The notes below the pieces were generated by a model, which saw only the letters and a program-made list of their open reading frames with translations, was not told where the DNA came from and did no database searches. This document shows, in pieces, positions 53,908-61,619 of a stretch of DNA of 64,000 nucleotides. How positions within the stretch are numbered: the stretch's first letter is position 1; each line of letters begins with the position of its first letter. The position numbers were made by a program, and so were the translations under genes. Source of the stretch: Pseudorhodoplanes sp. (GTDB taxonomy: Bacteria > Pseudomonadota > Alphaproteobacteria > Rhizobiales > Xanthobacteraceae); contig JALHOD010000013.1 of the NCBI GenBank assembly GCA_022843165.1, positions 35,705-99,704 on the forward strand. The letters are read 5' to 3'.

Positions 53908-55500
53908 ATGGCTGTCATCCCGCCCGTAGCGGCTTCGCCCGCCCCCTTGCAGACATCGACCGGCCAGACGGCGCCCGCTCCGCAGGCCCCGCTGGCGTCG
54001 ACGCCCCAGGCGGTGGCTGCCGTGCAAACGGCGATGTCAGAGCAGAAGGCTTTCCTGTTCGCGGTCCTGCAGCAGGCTTTGGGCGCGGCGGCGCCGCGCC
54101 AGAACGGACTCGCGCCGCTGATGGCCGATGCCGAAGCCATGCTGGCGCGCAACGGCGCGTCATTGCCGCAGAGCGTCAAAGTCGCCTTGCAGGATGTGCT
54201 GTCGACGCGGCTCGGCGGGATCGACGCCGCCCGACTGCAGCAGGCGGTCAAACAATCCGGCGTCTTTCTGGAATCCGGGCTGGCGAAGGGCCAGCCGGTG
54301 CAGGGCGACCTGAAGGCCGCCTTGCTCGGCTTGCGTCACGCCTTGCAGACCTGGCTCGCGCCGCAAGGCGGCGATGCTGCCGCCAGGCCGGCGCCGGCGT
54401 CAGGCCATGCGCCGGCAGTGACGGCACCGCAACCCGGAGCGCAATCGCCGATCGTTCAGCAGGCTGCGCAGCCGGGCGCATCACTGCCGCAAGCGACGCC
54501 GGCCGCGTCATCCATCCCGCAGCAATCCGTGCCGGCATCTCCGTCCACGCCGATGCGCGACGCGGCGTTGCGCCTGCTCGCCGAAACCGACGCCGTGCTG
54601 TCGCGTCCCGTCCTGCAGCCGGCGGCTGCGGCCGACACGCCGCTCAAGGCCAATCTCGAAGCGATGCTTGCGCGCAACGATGCGCCGTTGCCGCCGGCAG
54701 TGCGTGCGGCGATCCAGGTCGTGCTGGGACAGCGCCCGGCGCCGCCGCCCGGCGGCGATGCGGTGAAATTGCAGGCGACCTTGCAGGCGGGATTGTTTCC
54801 GCAGACCGCACCGGCTGGATTTATACCGACCGGCGATCTGAAATCAGCCTTGCTGGACCTGCGTCAGGCTTTGCAGAACTGGCTCGCCCCCAAAGCGGAC
54901 CCGGCATTGCTGCCGCAAACCTTGCCGCCCGCTCATGCGCCGGCGCCGCCGCATCGCAACGGCCCGACCGTGCCGCAGCCGCCGGTTCTGCCGGGCGCGC
55001 TCGACGGCCTGCCGTTGCGCGACGCGGGCTTGCGTCTGCTCGGGGAAACCGACGCCGCCCTGTCGCGCCACACGATGTTGCAGATTGCCTCGCTGCCGGA
55101 GGAGGTCCTGAGCGGCCGCGCCTCCGACACCACGCAACGCCTGGTATTCGACATTCCGCTGAATCTGCCGCAAGGCACCGCCATCATGCAGTTGCGAATC
55201 GAGCGCGACGGCAAGCGCGGCGGCAAGGATGCGAAGAAGCCGGTTTGGCAGGCGATGTTCTCCATCGATGTCGAGCCGATCGGGCCGGTGCATGCGCGCA
55301 TCGCCATGATCGGCGAACAGGCCAATGTGTCGCTCTTCGCCGAACGCGGCGACAGTGCGAAGGCGTTGCGCGAGGCCATGCCACTGCTGGAAGCCGGGCT
55401 CAACGAGGCCGCCATCGCGCCCGGCGAAATTCTCTGCGCCACCGGCGCGCCGGCGTCTCCCGTGACGGCGCCCGGCCTGTTCGTGGATCGCGCCTCATGA
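53908..55500 (+). CDS. FliK-like flagellar hook-length control protein with internal duplication
   Basis: The 530-residue Ala/Pro/Gln-rich protein ends in a FliK C-terminal-type domain (about 408-510: LVFDIPLNLPQGTAIMQLRI ... VEPIGPVHARIAMIGEQANV). The middle holds two copies of a module: 77-152 and 252-328 share AMLARN-LP--V--A-Q-VL and GDLK-ALL-LR-ALQ-WLAP. A second motif, RDAALRLLAETDAVLSR, recurs at 217-233 and 371-387 with small changes. The stop overlaps the FlhB-like gene by 4 nt. No other flagellar genes are in view, so the role in hook or needle length control is inferred from the domain alone. Confidence 0.75.
   Translation: MAVIPPVAASPAPLQTSTGQTAPAPQAPLASTPQAVAAVQTAMSEQKAFLFAVLQQALGAAAPRQNGLAPLMADAEAMLARNGASLPQSVKVALQDVLSTRLGGIDAARLQQAVKQSGVFLESGLAKGQPVQGDLKAALLGLRHALQTWLAPQGGDAAARPAPASGHAPAVTAPQPGAQSPIVQQAAQPGASLPQATPAASSIPQQSVPASPSTPMRDAALRLLAETDAVLSRPVLQPAAAADTPLKANLEAMLARNDAPLPPAVRAAIQVVLGQRPAPPPGGDAVKLQATLQAGLFPQTAPAGFIPTGDLKSALLDLRQALQNWLAPKADPALLPQTLPPAHAPAPPHRNGPTVPQPPVLPGALDGLPLRDAGLRLLGETDAALSRHTMLQIASLPEEVLSGRASDTTQRLVFDIPLNLPQGTAIMQLRIERDGKRGGKDAKKPVWQAMFSIDVEPIGPVHARIAMIGEQANVSLFAERGDSAKALREAMPLLEAGLNEAAIAPGEILCATGAPASPVTAPGLFVDRAS
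54136..55086 (+). repeat. internal protein-level duplication in the FliK-like gene
   Basis: Two modules repeat in the same order: A (about 54136-54363 and 54661-54891) and B (about 54553-54618 and 55015-55083). The A copies diverge at the centre but share both ends. The DNA copies have drifted, so this is an older duplication, not a recent tandem repeat. Confidence 0.6.
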
Positions 55501-55760
55501 GCGAGAGCCCACAGAAACTCGCGGTCGCGCTCAAATACGAGAAGCCGAATGCGCCGCGCGTCACCGCGATCGGCCGCGGCGAGCTGGCGCAACGCATCAT
55601 CGACACCGCGGCCGAACACGGCGTGCCGCTGTCCGACAATCCGGCACTGGCCGAAGCGCTGTCGCAGCTCGAACTGGAACAGGAAATCCCGGAAAACCTG
55701 TACCGGGCGGTGGCGGAAGTGCTCACCTATATTCTGCGGGTCTCCGGCCGGCTGCGTTAG
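55497..55760 (+). CDS. FlhB C-terminal-domain-like protein (EscU/YscU/FlhB switch family), no NPTH site
   Basis: The 87-residue protein corresponds to the cytoplasmic C-domain of FlhB: KLAVALKYEKPNAPRVTAIG ... AEHGVPLSDNPALAEALSQL ... EIPENLYRAVAEVLTYIL. FlhB self-cleaves at NPTH; here that position reads NAPR, so no cleavage is expected. Stand-alone FlhB2-like proteins next to FliK-like genes are known in several proteobacteria and may modulate substrate switching of the export gate. It overlaps the FliK-like stop by 4 nt, and its stop interleaves with the convergent neighbour's. Confidence 0.8.
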   Translation: MSESPQKLAVALKYEKPNAPRVTAIGRGELAQRIIDTAAEHGVPLSDNPALAEALSQLELEQEIPENLYRAVAEVLTYILRVSGRLR

Positions 55761-56110
55761 AGACGGGCGGTTGTCTTGCAGACGGTTCCAAGAACCCCGA
55801 ATGCCGCAACCGTGGATACCCCGAAGGCCCCGATCCCGATCAGCGCGAGGAGGGCCCAGTCGACCGGCCCGTGAATATTGCCAAAGCCTGCCTGGGTGAA
55901 AAACGGTGCGACAAGTGCGGCAGCCGCTCCACCGAGCACGCCCAGCAGCAGCGCGTTGCGCGCAGCCGGCCCCTTGAAGCCGCGCTGGCGCAGCAGGCTC
56001 CGGATGAACAGTCCTACGGCGACTGCGGCAAGTACGAGGCCCAGCCACAAGATCCAGCCGAGCATCTCTTGCAGGATGGCGAGCATCGACTCAAGGGTGA
56101 AGTCCTTCAT
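55757..56110 (-). CDS. small membrane protein (DUF5368-like) downstream of the SQR-like gene
   Basis: The 117-residue protein has three hydrophobic segments (about 17-38, 50-72 and 85-108) and no catalytic motif. It begins MKDFTLESMLAILQEMLGW. It lies 15 nt after the SQR-like gene on the same strand, so it is probably co-transcribed and may anchor or assist that enzyme. I believe this matches a family annotated as DUF5368, from memory. Its stop overlaps the FlhB-like stop by 4 nt (TTAG). Confidence 0.7.
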   Translation of the reverse strand: MKDFTLESMLAILQEMLGWILWLGLVLAAVAVGLFIRSLLRQRGFKGPAARNALLLGVLGGAAAALVAPFFTQAGFGNIHGPVDWALLALIGIGAFGVSTVAAFGVLGTVCKTTARL

Positions 56111-56125
56111 GGAGACATCCTTCGC

Positions 56126-57460
56126 TCAGGCGAGGCCGCGCAGCATGGCTGTGTAGTTTGGTTTTAGCGCGCGTTCCTTGATGACCCACGCCAGCCACAG
56201 TTCATCAAGCGGCGGGATAAACGGGAATGAAGGCGTCAGGTTGTTGTTGTAGTCGAACTCGACCAGCATGGCCTGGCCGACCCGGGTAATGAGCGGACAC
56301 GACGTATAGCCATTGTATTGCTCGGTTCCGCCCTTGCCGGTAATCGATCCCGCGATGTGATCGACGACCACGGGCGCCTGCCATTTCACGCTTGCTGCGG
56401 TCTTGCCCTTTGGCACGCCGTTCACGTCGCCGACACCAAAGACATTGGAAAAACGCAGGTGCCGCAATGTCGCCTTGTCAACCTCGATCCAGCCGTCGGC
56501 TGCGAAGTCGCCGCTCTGCCATGGCAGCGGGCTGTTGCGTACGGCCTGCGGCGCGCGCATCGGCGGAATCACATTGATGAAGTCCCATTTCAGATCGATC
56601 GGCCCCGTGGGCGTCGAGAACGTGGCGATGTGCTTGCCCGGGTCTATCCGGGTCAGGACGTGACTGAAATTGGTTTTGAATTGTTGCCGCGCAAACAATT
56701 CCCGTACTTTGGCGTCAACCAGCGGCACGCTGAACAATGTCGGATTATGTGCATTGTAGATAATCTCCGACTTCCCTCGTGTGCCTTTGCGCCGAAGATG
56801 ATCGTCGGCCAGAAATGTCTGTTTCAGCGGCGCGCCCGCGCACTTCATCTCCGTCGCCGGCCGGCCGAACAGGCCGGCGCCGCCGGTCTCGACGAATTTT
56901 GCGAGTGCTTGCCATGACAATTCGGCCGCCTGTGCGCCGGCATACACGCTGGCGATTCCTTCGCGGCCGATCAGGCTGCGGTCCATTCCCTCGATGGCGG
57001 CGTAGTCGAGCGTGAGACCGGTCGCGACCACGAGATAATCGTAGGCAAGGACGGTGCCCTTGTCGGTGACCACCTTGCTGGCGACCGGATCCAATTCTGT
57101 GACGCTCTCCTGCAACCAGCGCACGCCGGGAGCGATGAAGTCTGCGGTGCGGAGCACCGCATAGCCGGCGGGCTTCAGTCCGGCGCCGATCAGCGTGAAG
57201 CCGGGCTGATAAAAATGCTCGGCGCGCGGTTCGACGATCACGATGTCGGCGCCGTCCAGCCGCCGTGACAGCCGCGATGCGGTTGTCAGACCGGCGGCGC
57301 CGCCGCCGGCAATCACGATACGGGCGCTCGTCTTTACCGCTTCCGCGCGGCCGGATGCCGGAGCGAGCGAGGTCATTCCAAGGGCGGCTGCGCCGGTGAG
57401 AAATGCGCGCCGGTCGAACGCGCATGTCAAATCTGGCGTGAGCGGTCGCATATTCAGCAT
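56126..57460 (-). CDS. Tat-exported sulfide:quinone oxidoreductase-like flavoprotein
   Basis: The 444-residue protein has a twin-arginine signal (DRRAFLTG, Arg17-Arg18), an FAD-binding GGGAAG at 52-57, and a second dinucleotide region (YDYLVVATGLTLDY). The SQR-type C-terminal signature GDVNGVPKGKTAASVKWQ starts at residue 344. Two conserved catalytic cysteines are present (Cys207 in MKCAGAP and Cys388 in TSCPL). The third cysteine of type I SQR is absent; the only other cysteine, Cys13, is in the signal. It should oxidise sulfide or a related thiol outside the cytoplasm and pass electrons to quinone or cytochrome c. ATG 57460 follows GGAAGAGAG. Confidence 0.82.
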   Translation of the reverse strand: MLNMRPLTPDLTCAFDRRAFLTGAAALGMTSLAPASGRAEAVKTSARIVIAGGGAAGLTTASRLSRRLDGADIVIVEPRAEHFYQPGFTLIGAGLKPAGYAVLRTADFIAPGVRWLQESVTELDPVASKVVTDKGTVLAYDYLVVATGLTLDYAAIEGMDRSLIGREGIASVYAGAQAAELSWQALAKFVETGGAGLFGRPATEMKCAGAPLKQTFLADDHLRRKGTRGKSEIIYNAHNPTLFSVPLVDAKVRELFARQQFKTNFSHVLTRIDPGKHIATFSTPTGPIDLKWDFINVIPPMRAPQAVRNSPLPWQSGDFAADGWIEVDKATLRHLRFSNVFGVGDVNGVPKGKTAASVKWQAPVVVDHIAGSITGKGGTEQYNGYTSCPLITRVGQAMLVEFDYNNNLTPSFPFIPPLDELWLAWVIKERALKPNYTAMLRGLA

Positions 57461-57521
57461 GGTCGCTCTCTTCCGTATCGGCCAGGCAGGCTATTCGGGC
57501 ATTGTTGCGGGGTCCGCGACA

Positions 57522-57535
57522 TTGACCTGAATCAA
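57522..57535 (-). promoter_or_regulatory. FNR/FixK/Crp-type box upstream of the SQR-like gene
   Basis: TTGACCTGAATCAA has the half-sites TTGA and TCAA separated by 6 nt, differing at one of the ten consensus positions from TTGAT-N4-ATCAA. It is 62 nt upstream of the SQR-like ATG on the minus strand. A weak -10 candidate (GAATAG, 57496-57491) lies at a distance compatible with class II activation. Low-oxygen control of the SQR/DUF5368 pair is inferred. The site also lies 90 nt upstream of the divergent DUF2157 gene. Confidence 0.6.
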
Positions 57536-57625
57536 CCCCCGCGCGTGCGTCGGCATTTTGCAAGGCGCTGAACCTTCGAGGGCTTTCGTGCTACCAAGTT
57601 CTGCACATCGGGGACTCGCGTCATC

Positions 57626-58615
57626 ATGAAAATCACTCTCGATCTTTCGCGACTGGTGGAGGAGGGCAAGCTCACCGCGTCCGAAGCCGAGCGCCTGAAG
57701 GGGCTGGCGAAACACGACACCGGCTCGCTCGGCATCAATATCTTGATCGGGTTCGGGGTGGTGGCGGTGGCGGCCGGGGTCGGGGCGCTGGTGCCGACCG
57801 CGATGACCGCCATCATGATCGGCGCGGCCTTGTTTGCCGTGGGGCTGATGCTGATCCTGCAGCGCGCGGAAGCCTGGGACCTGCTGGCGCAGATCTGCCT
57901 CGTGATCGGCGCGCTGACGCTGGCCGGCGGCGTTCTGGTGATCGACAACGGCTCGCTGCGCGCGGCCATCGCCATCACGTTCGGGCTTGCGGCGGCGAGC
58001 GTGATCGCGCGCTCGAGCCTGCTCGCCGCGCTCGCCGTGATCTCGCTCGCGGGATGTTTTGGCGCCCGCACCGGCTACATGCACGCCATGTATTCGCTGT
58101 CGATCCAGGAGCCGGCCGTCACCATCGTGGTGTTCTCCGCTTTGGCGCTGGCGACCTATCTGATCTCGCAGCGGGTGAGCGCCGACTATGAGCGAATCGC
58201 GCTGATCGCCGCGCGCACGTCCGTCTTTCTGGTCAATTTCGGATTCTGGATCGGCTCGCTCTGGGGCGACCGGCTGCGGCTGGTTCGCGCGATCGCCGCC
58301 AACGACGCCGCGATCCAGACCGGCGGCGCCAAGACGGCCAGTGCGGTCGTGATCCCCTCCTATGTCTTCGGCATCGGCTGGGCGCTGGCTTTGGTCGCGG
58401 TCGGAGTCTGGGGCGCGAAGGCGAACCGGCGCTGGGTGGTGAACATCGCCGCCGTGTTCGGCGCCATCCATTTCTATACGCAATGGTTCGAGAAGCTCGG
58501 CGCCAACGCCGCGACCGTCCTGCTCGGCGGCCTGATGATGCTCGCTATCGCGATCGCCCTGTGGATGTTCAACAGGCGGGCCGCCGCGCGCGCGGACCGG
58601 CCGGCGGCAGGTTGA
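57626..58615 (+). CDS. DUF2157-like polytopic membrane protein
   Basis: The 329-residue protein has a short soluble N-terminus (MKITLDLSRLVEEGKLTASE AERL) and then about eight to nine transmembrane helices, as in the DUF2157 family. No transport or enzyme motif is visible, so the role is unknown. It starts at ATG 57626 and is divergent from the SQR-like gene; the two could share a regulatory region. Confidence 0.7.
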   Translation: MKITLDLSRLVEEGKLTASEAERLKGLAKHDTGSLGINILIGFGVVAVAAGVGALVPTAMTAIMIGAALFAVGLMLILQRAEAWDLLAQICLVIGALTLAGGVLVIDNGSLRAAIAITFGLAAASVIARSSLLAALAVISLAGCFGARTGYMHAMYSLSIQEPAVTIVVFSALALATYLISQRVSADYERIALIAARTSVFLVNFGFWIGSLWGDRLRLVRAIAANDAAIQTGGAKTASAVVIPSYVFGIGWALALVAVGVWGAKANRRWVVNIAAVFGAIHFYTQWFEKLGANAATVLLGGLMMLAIAIALWMFNRRAAARADRPAAG

Positions 58616-58625
58616 CGCAGGTCAA
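58612..58625 (+). promoter_or_regulatory. second FNR/FixK-type palindrome
   Basis: TTGACGCAGGTCAA is a perfect TTGAC-N4-GTCAA dyad, overlapping the stop of the DUF2157-like gene and 36 nt before the ATG of the next small gene. Its centre lies 42 nt from that ATG, so an activator role would need an almost leaderless transcript. Chance occurrence is possible. Confidence 0.45.
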
Positions 58626-58660
58626 TGCGATTGGTGCCTGGCGGTGCTGGCTTGCACACC

Positions 58661-58873
58661 ATGGCTGAAATACACCCCTTGCCCGACAGATGGCTGCCGG
58701 TCGCTATCGCCCCCGCTGATGCGGATCTTGAAGTCTGCGTGATCGACGACCAGGGGGTGCATGCGCTGGTGTTTCCGACCCGCAAGCGCGGACATCAGTG
58801 GATCGATCCGTCAAACGGGAAGCCGATCGACATCGATCCGACGCACTGGCGGCCGTGGAGCGAGGACCGCTAG
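58661..58873 (+). CDS. conserved small hypothetical protein
   Basis: This 70-residue acidic cytoplasmic protein starts MAEIHPLPDRWLPVAIAPAD and has the conserved-looking features DLEVCVIDDQGVHALVFPTR, a Lys/Arg turn, and DPTHWRPWSEDR at the end. Proteins of this pattern are common in Bradyrhizobium-like genomes, as I recall, with no assigned function. ATG 58661 is preferred; a further in-frame ATG at 58625 adds non-conserved residues. Its stop interleaves with the convergent neighbour. Confidence 0.65.
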   Translation: MAEIHPLPDRWLPVAIAPADADLEVCVIDDQGVHALVFPTRKRGHQWIDPSNGKPIDIDPTHWRPWSEDR

Positions 58874-59034
58874 GGGCGGGCCTTGGCCTCGGCAGCCTTG
58901 AAGGTTTGCAACCGGCTCAGCTTCTCGATCTCCTCGGCCAGCAGCGTCCTGATCATGGCGCGCTTGGTGGGATCGGTCTCGGTTTCCAGCAGCGTGTTGA
59001 ACCGCTCGATATTGGCCTGCGCGATCTTCTGCAT
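58870..59034 (-). CDS. small helical conserved protein
   Basis: The 54-residue product starts MQKIAQANIERFNTLLETET and is predicted to be almost entirely helical (LAEEIEKLSRLQTFKAAEAK). ATG 59034 has GGAGG upstream on the minus strand. Short proteins of this shape (about 55 residues, with the ETDPTKRAM motif) recur in Rhizobiales, as I recall; the function is unknown. The next 254 nt (59035-59288) hold no gene I can support. Confidence 0.65.
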   Translation of the reverse strand: MQKIAQANIERFNTLLETETDPTKRAMIRTLLAEEIEKLSRLQTFKAAEAKARP

Positions 59035-59288
59035 GAATGCCTCCGTGCCTCTTTGGCCAAGCCGGGGCCTGACCAAGCTTCACCAGCATTGCGTCGGGAG
59101 TGCGCGTGCCGTTTCTCGCACGGCGAACGTGTCTCTCAAGCGTCAGTGCCCATTTCTCGCAACTGACGACATGCAAAACATAACAGACATGACGGGAGCC
59201 GTCGAGCGCGGTTTGCCTCGGATGAAGGTAAAAGGCGGCAGATATCGCGGCGGCGCGGCGACGTGCCGCAAAGTTCCACCCGGTCCTG

Positions 59289-59696
59289 TTACCAGCGATG
59301 CCAGTGATAGCGCGGCGCGTAATGGTGACGGTAATAGACCCGCCGCACCCCGTGATGGCGCACGCCGTAATGGCGCGGGCCGTAATAGCCCCGGTACACG
59401 CGCACGCGCGGCGCGTAATAGCGCGGCGCATAGCCGTAATAATAGGGCCGATAGACCGGATAGGCATAGCCGGCGTAATAGGGCGGGTAGGCATAGCCGT
59501 AATAAGGCACGTAGCCGTAGCCGTAATAGCCATGCCGATAGGCGCCCGCGATGAGCGCGCCGCCGATCACGCCCGCCGCGATGCCGGCGCCGGCCCAGTG
59601 TCCGCCCCGCCAGTGCGCGTCGGCCTTGCCGGGGGCCGCCAGGCTCGCGGTGGCAAGCGTCGCCGCCGCCACGATCGCCATCAATGTCTTGCGCAT
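59289..59696 (-). CDS. secreted Tyr/His/Gly-rich protein
   Basis: The 135-residue protein has a signal peptide (LMAIVAAATLATASLAAPG) and a short hydrophobic stretch (GAGIAAGVIGGALIAGAY). The remaining ~80 residues are very rich in Tyr, His, Pro and Arg (YYGYGYVPYYGYAYPPYY-like runs). Such proteins are found in the envelope of many Rhizobiales with no assigned role; metal or surface binding is only a guess. Repetitive composition makes domain assignment impossible. Confidence 0.7.
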   Translation of the reverse strand: MRKTLMAIVAAATLATASLAAPGKADAHWRGGHWAGAGIAAGVIGGALIAGAYRHGYYGYGYVPYYGYAYPPYYAGYAYPVYRPYYYGYAPRYYAPRVRVYRGYYGPRHYGVRHHGVRRVYYRHHYAPRYHWHRW

Positions 59697-59774
59697 GGTC
59701 GTCTCCTACGCTTCACGATGCTCCGTCGGAGCGGGTCAGTCGCACATTTATCCTATTGCGTCCGGACGCCCGGC

Positions 59775-59861
59775 CTAGACCGCGCCGTGCTGACGCAGCA
59801 CGATCATGATAATCACCGCCAGCACGATGGCGGCCAGAATCAGCTTGATCCGGTGCGACAT
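59775..59861 (-). CDS. possible 28-residue single-helix membrane protein
   Basis: ATG 59861 opens a frame reading MSHRIKLILAAIVLAVIIMI and ending VLRQHGAV: a basic N-terminus and one transmembrane helix. A GGGAG site lies about 12 nt upstream on the minus strand. The composition is convincing for a small membrane protein. At this length there is no way to confirm coding from sequence alone. Confidence 0.4.
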   Translation of the reverse strand: MSHRIKLILAAIVLAVIIMIVLRQHGAV

Positions 59862-60044
59862 GGCCTTGCTCCCGTCTACCTTGTGGCACGCGAGCCTGGC
59901 CGCCGCTTTGCGCCAGATCAAGCCGGCCGCGCAGGCCGGCCGTCCGGCCTCCCGCCCAAAGTCAGGGGCGGGCGGGCATGACGGTGCATTTGGGGCCATG
60001 CTATGCCTGTCCGGGAACCGGCCGGGCAGGGGCAGACGCACTTC

Positions 60045-61577
60045 ATGAAAGACATCATCGAGAAGCTGGAACAGCGCCGCGACGCGGCCAAGCTCGGCGG
60101 CGGCCAGGCCCGCATCGACGCCCAGCACAAGCGGGGAAAGCTCACCGCCCGCGAGCGCATCGAACTCCTGCTCGACAAGGGCTCGTTCGAGGAATTCGAC
60201 ATGTTCGTCGAGCACCGCTCGACCGAATTCGGCATGGAGAAGCAGAAGATCGCCGGCGACGGCGTGGTCACGGGCTGGGGCACGGTCAACGGCCGCACGG
60301 TCTTTCTGTTCTCGAAAGACTTCACCGTGTTCGGCGGTTCTCTTTCCGAAACGCATGCTCAAAAAATCGTCAAGGTGCAGGACATGGCGCTGAAGGCGCG
60401 CGCGCCCATCATCGGGCTGTTCGATGCCGGCGGCGCGCGCATCCAGGAGGGCGTCGCCGCGCTCGGCGGCTATGGCGAGGTGTTCAAGCGCAACGTCATC
60501 GCAAGCGGCGTCATTCCGCAGATCAGCGTCATCATGGGGCCGTGCGCCGGGGGCGACGTCTATTCTCCCGCCATGACCGACTTCATCTTCATGGTGAAGG
60601 ACACGAGCTACATGTTCGTCACCGGCCCCGACGTGGTGAAGACCGTGACCAACGAGGTGGTCACCGCCGAGGAACTCGGCGGCGCCAGCGTGCATGCGGT
60701 GAAATCCTCGGTCGCCGACGGCGCGTTCGAGAACGATGTCGAGACGCTGTTGCAGATGCGCCGGCTGATCGACTTTCTCCCCAGCAACAACACCTCGGGC
60801 GCGCCGGAATGGCCGACGCAGGACGATCCCGACCGCATCGACAATTCCCTCGACACGCTGATCCCGGACAATCCCAACAAGCCCTACGACATGAAGGAGC
60901 TGATCCTGAAGGTCGTGGACGAGGGCGATTTTTTCGAGATCAGTCCGGCATTCGCAAAAAACATCGTCACCGGCTTTGGCCGCGTGGCGGGCAGGAGTGT
61001 CGGCTTTGTCGCCAACCAGCCGATGGTGCTGGCCGGCGTGCTCGACTCCGACGCCTCGCGCAAGGCCGCGCGCTTCGTGCGCTTCTGCGACGCCTTCGAA
61101 ATCCCGATCGTGACGCTGGTCGACGTGCCGGGCTTTCTGCCGGGCACGGCGCAGGAATATGGCGGGCTGATCAAGCACGGCGCAAAGCTGCTGTTCGCCT
61201 ATTCGCAGGCGACCGTGCCGCTGGTCACCGTGATCACGCGCAAGGCGTTTGGCGGCGCCTATGACGTGATGGCGTCAAAGCATGTCGGCGGCGATCTCAA
61301 CTATGCCTGGCCGACCGCGCAGATCGCGGTGATGGGCGCCAAGGGCGCGGTGGAGATCATCTTCCGCGCCGACATCGGCGATGCCGACAAGATCGCCGCG
61401 CGCACCAGGGAATACGAGGAGCGCTTCCTGTCGCCGTTCGTGGCGGCCGAACGCGGCTATATCGACGACGTGATCATGCCGCACTCGACCCGCAAGCGCA
61501 TCGCCCGCGCGCTCGCCATGCTGCGTGGGAAGAGCGTCGAGATGCCGGCAAGGAAGCACGATAACTTGCCGGTGTGA
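60045..61577 (+). CDS. pccB: propionyl-CoA carboxylase beta subunit (carboxyltransferase)
   Basis: The 510-residue carboxyltransferase subunit of a biotin-dependent acyl-CoA carboxylase starts [20 protein letters not shown]. It contains [20 protein letters not shown] and [18 protein letters not shown] in the N-half, and [20 protein letters not shown] and [17 protein letters not shown] in the C-half. High resemblance to PccB makes propionyl-CoA the likely substrate. The biotin subunit pccA is not adjacent; it may lie to the right of the window. ATG 60045 is preferred over 60003. A GCCGGCC/GGCCGGC hairpin at 59922-59940 lies upstream. Confidence 0.94.
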   Translation: MKDIIEKLEQRRDAAKLGGGQARIDAQHKRGKLTARERIELLLDKGSFEEFDMFVEHRSTEFGMEKQKIAGDGVVTGWGTVNGRTVFLFSKDFTVFGGSLSETHAQKIVKVQDMALKARAPIIGLFDAGGARIQEGVAALGGYGEVFKRNVIASGVIPQISVIMGPCAGGDVYSPAMTDFIFMVKDTSYMFVTGPDVVKTVTNEVVTAEELGGASVHAVKSSVADGAFENDVETLLQMRRLIDFLPSNNTSGAPEWPTQDDPDRIDNSLDTLIPDNPNKPYDMKELILKVVDEGDFFEISPAFAKNIVTGFGRVAGRSVGFVANQPMVLAGVLDSDASRKAARFVRFCDAFEIPIVTLVDVPGFLPGTAQEYGGLIKHGAKLLFAYSQATVPLVTVITRKAFGGAYDVMASKHVGGDLNYAWPTAQIAVMGAKGAVEIIFRADIGDADKIAARTREYEERFLSPFVAAERGYIDDVIMPHSTRKRIARALAMLRGKSVEMPARKHDNLPV

Positions 61578-61619
61578 GCGTTCAATGCAGGCAAATGCTA
61601 CTAAAGCGCCGGAGGCATC

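Noticed and set aside
53908..55500. Internal repeats of the FliK-like gene considered as a tandem DNA repeat or CRISPR-like array.
   Set aside because: There are only two diverged copies, in frame, with no regular spacers, so this is a protein duplication.
59298..59981. Plus-strand open frame opposite the Tyr/His-rich gene.
   Set aside because: It is a Val/Ile/Ala/Arg-rich shadow of the repetitive minus-strand gene, which has a clean signal peptide and is the better call.
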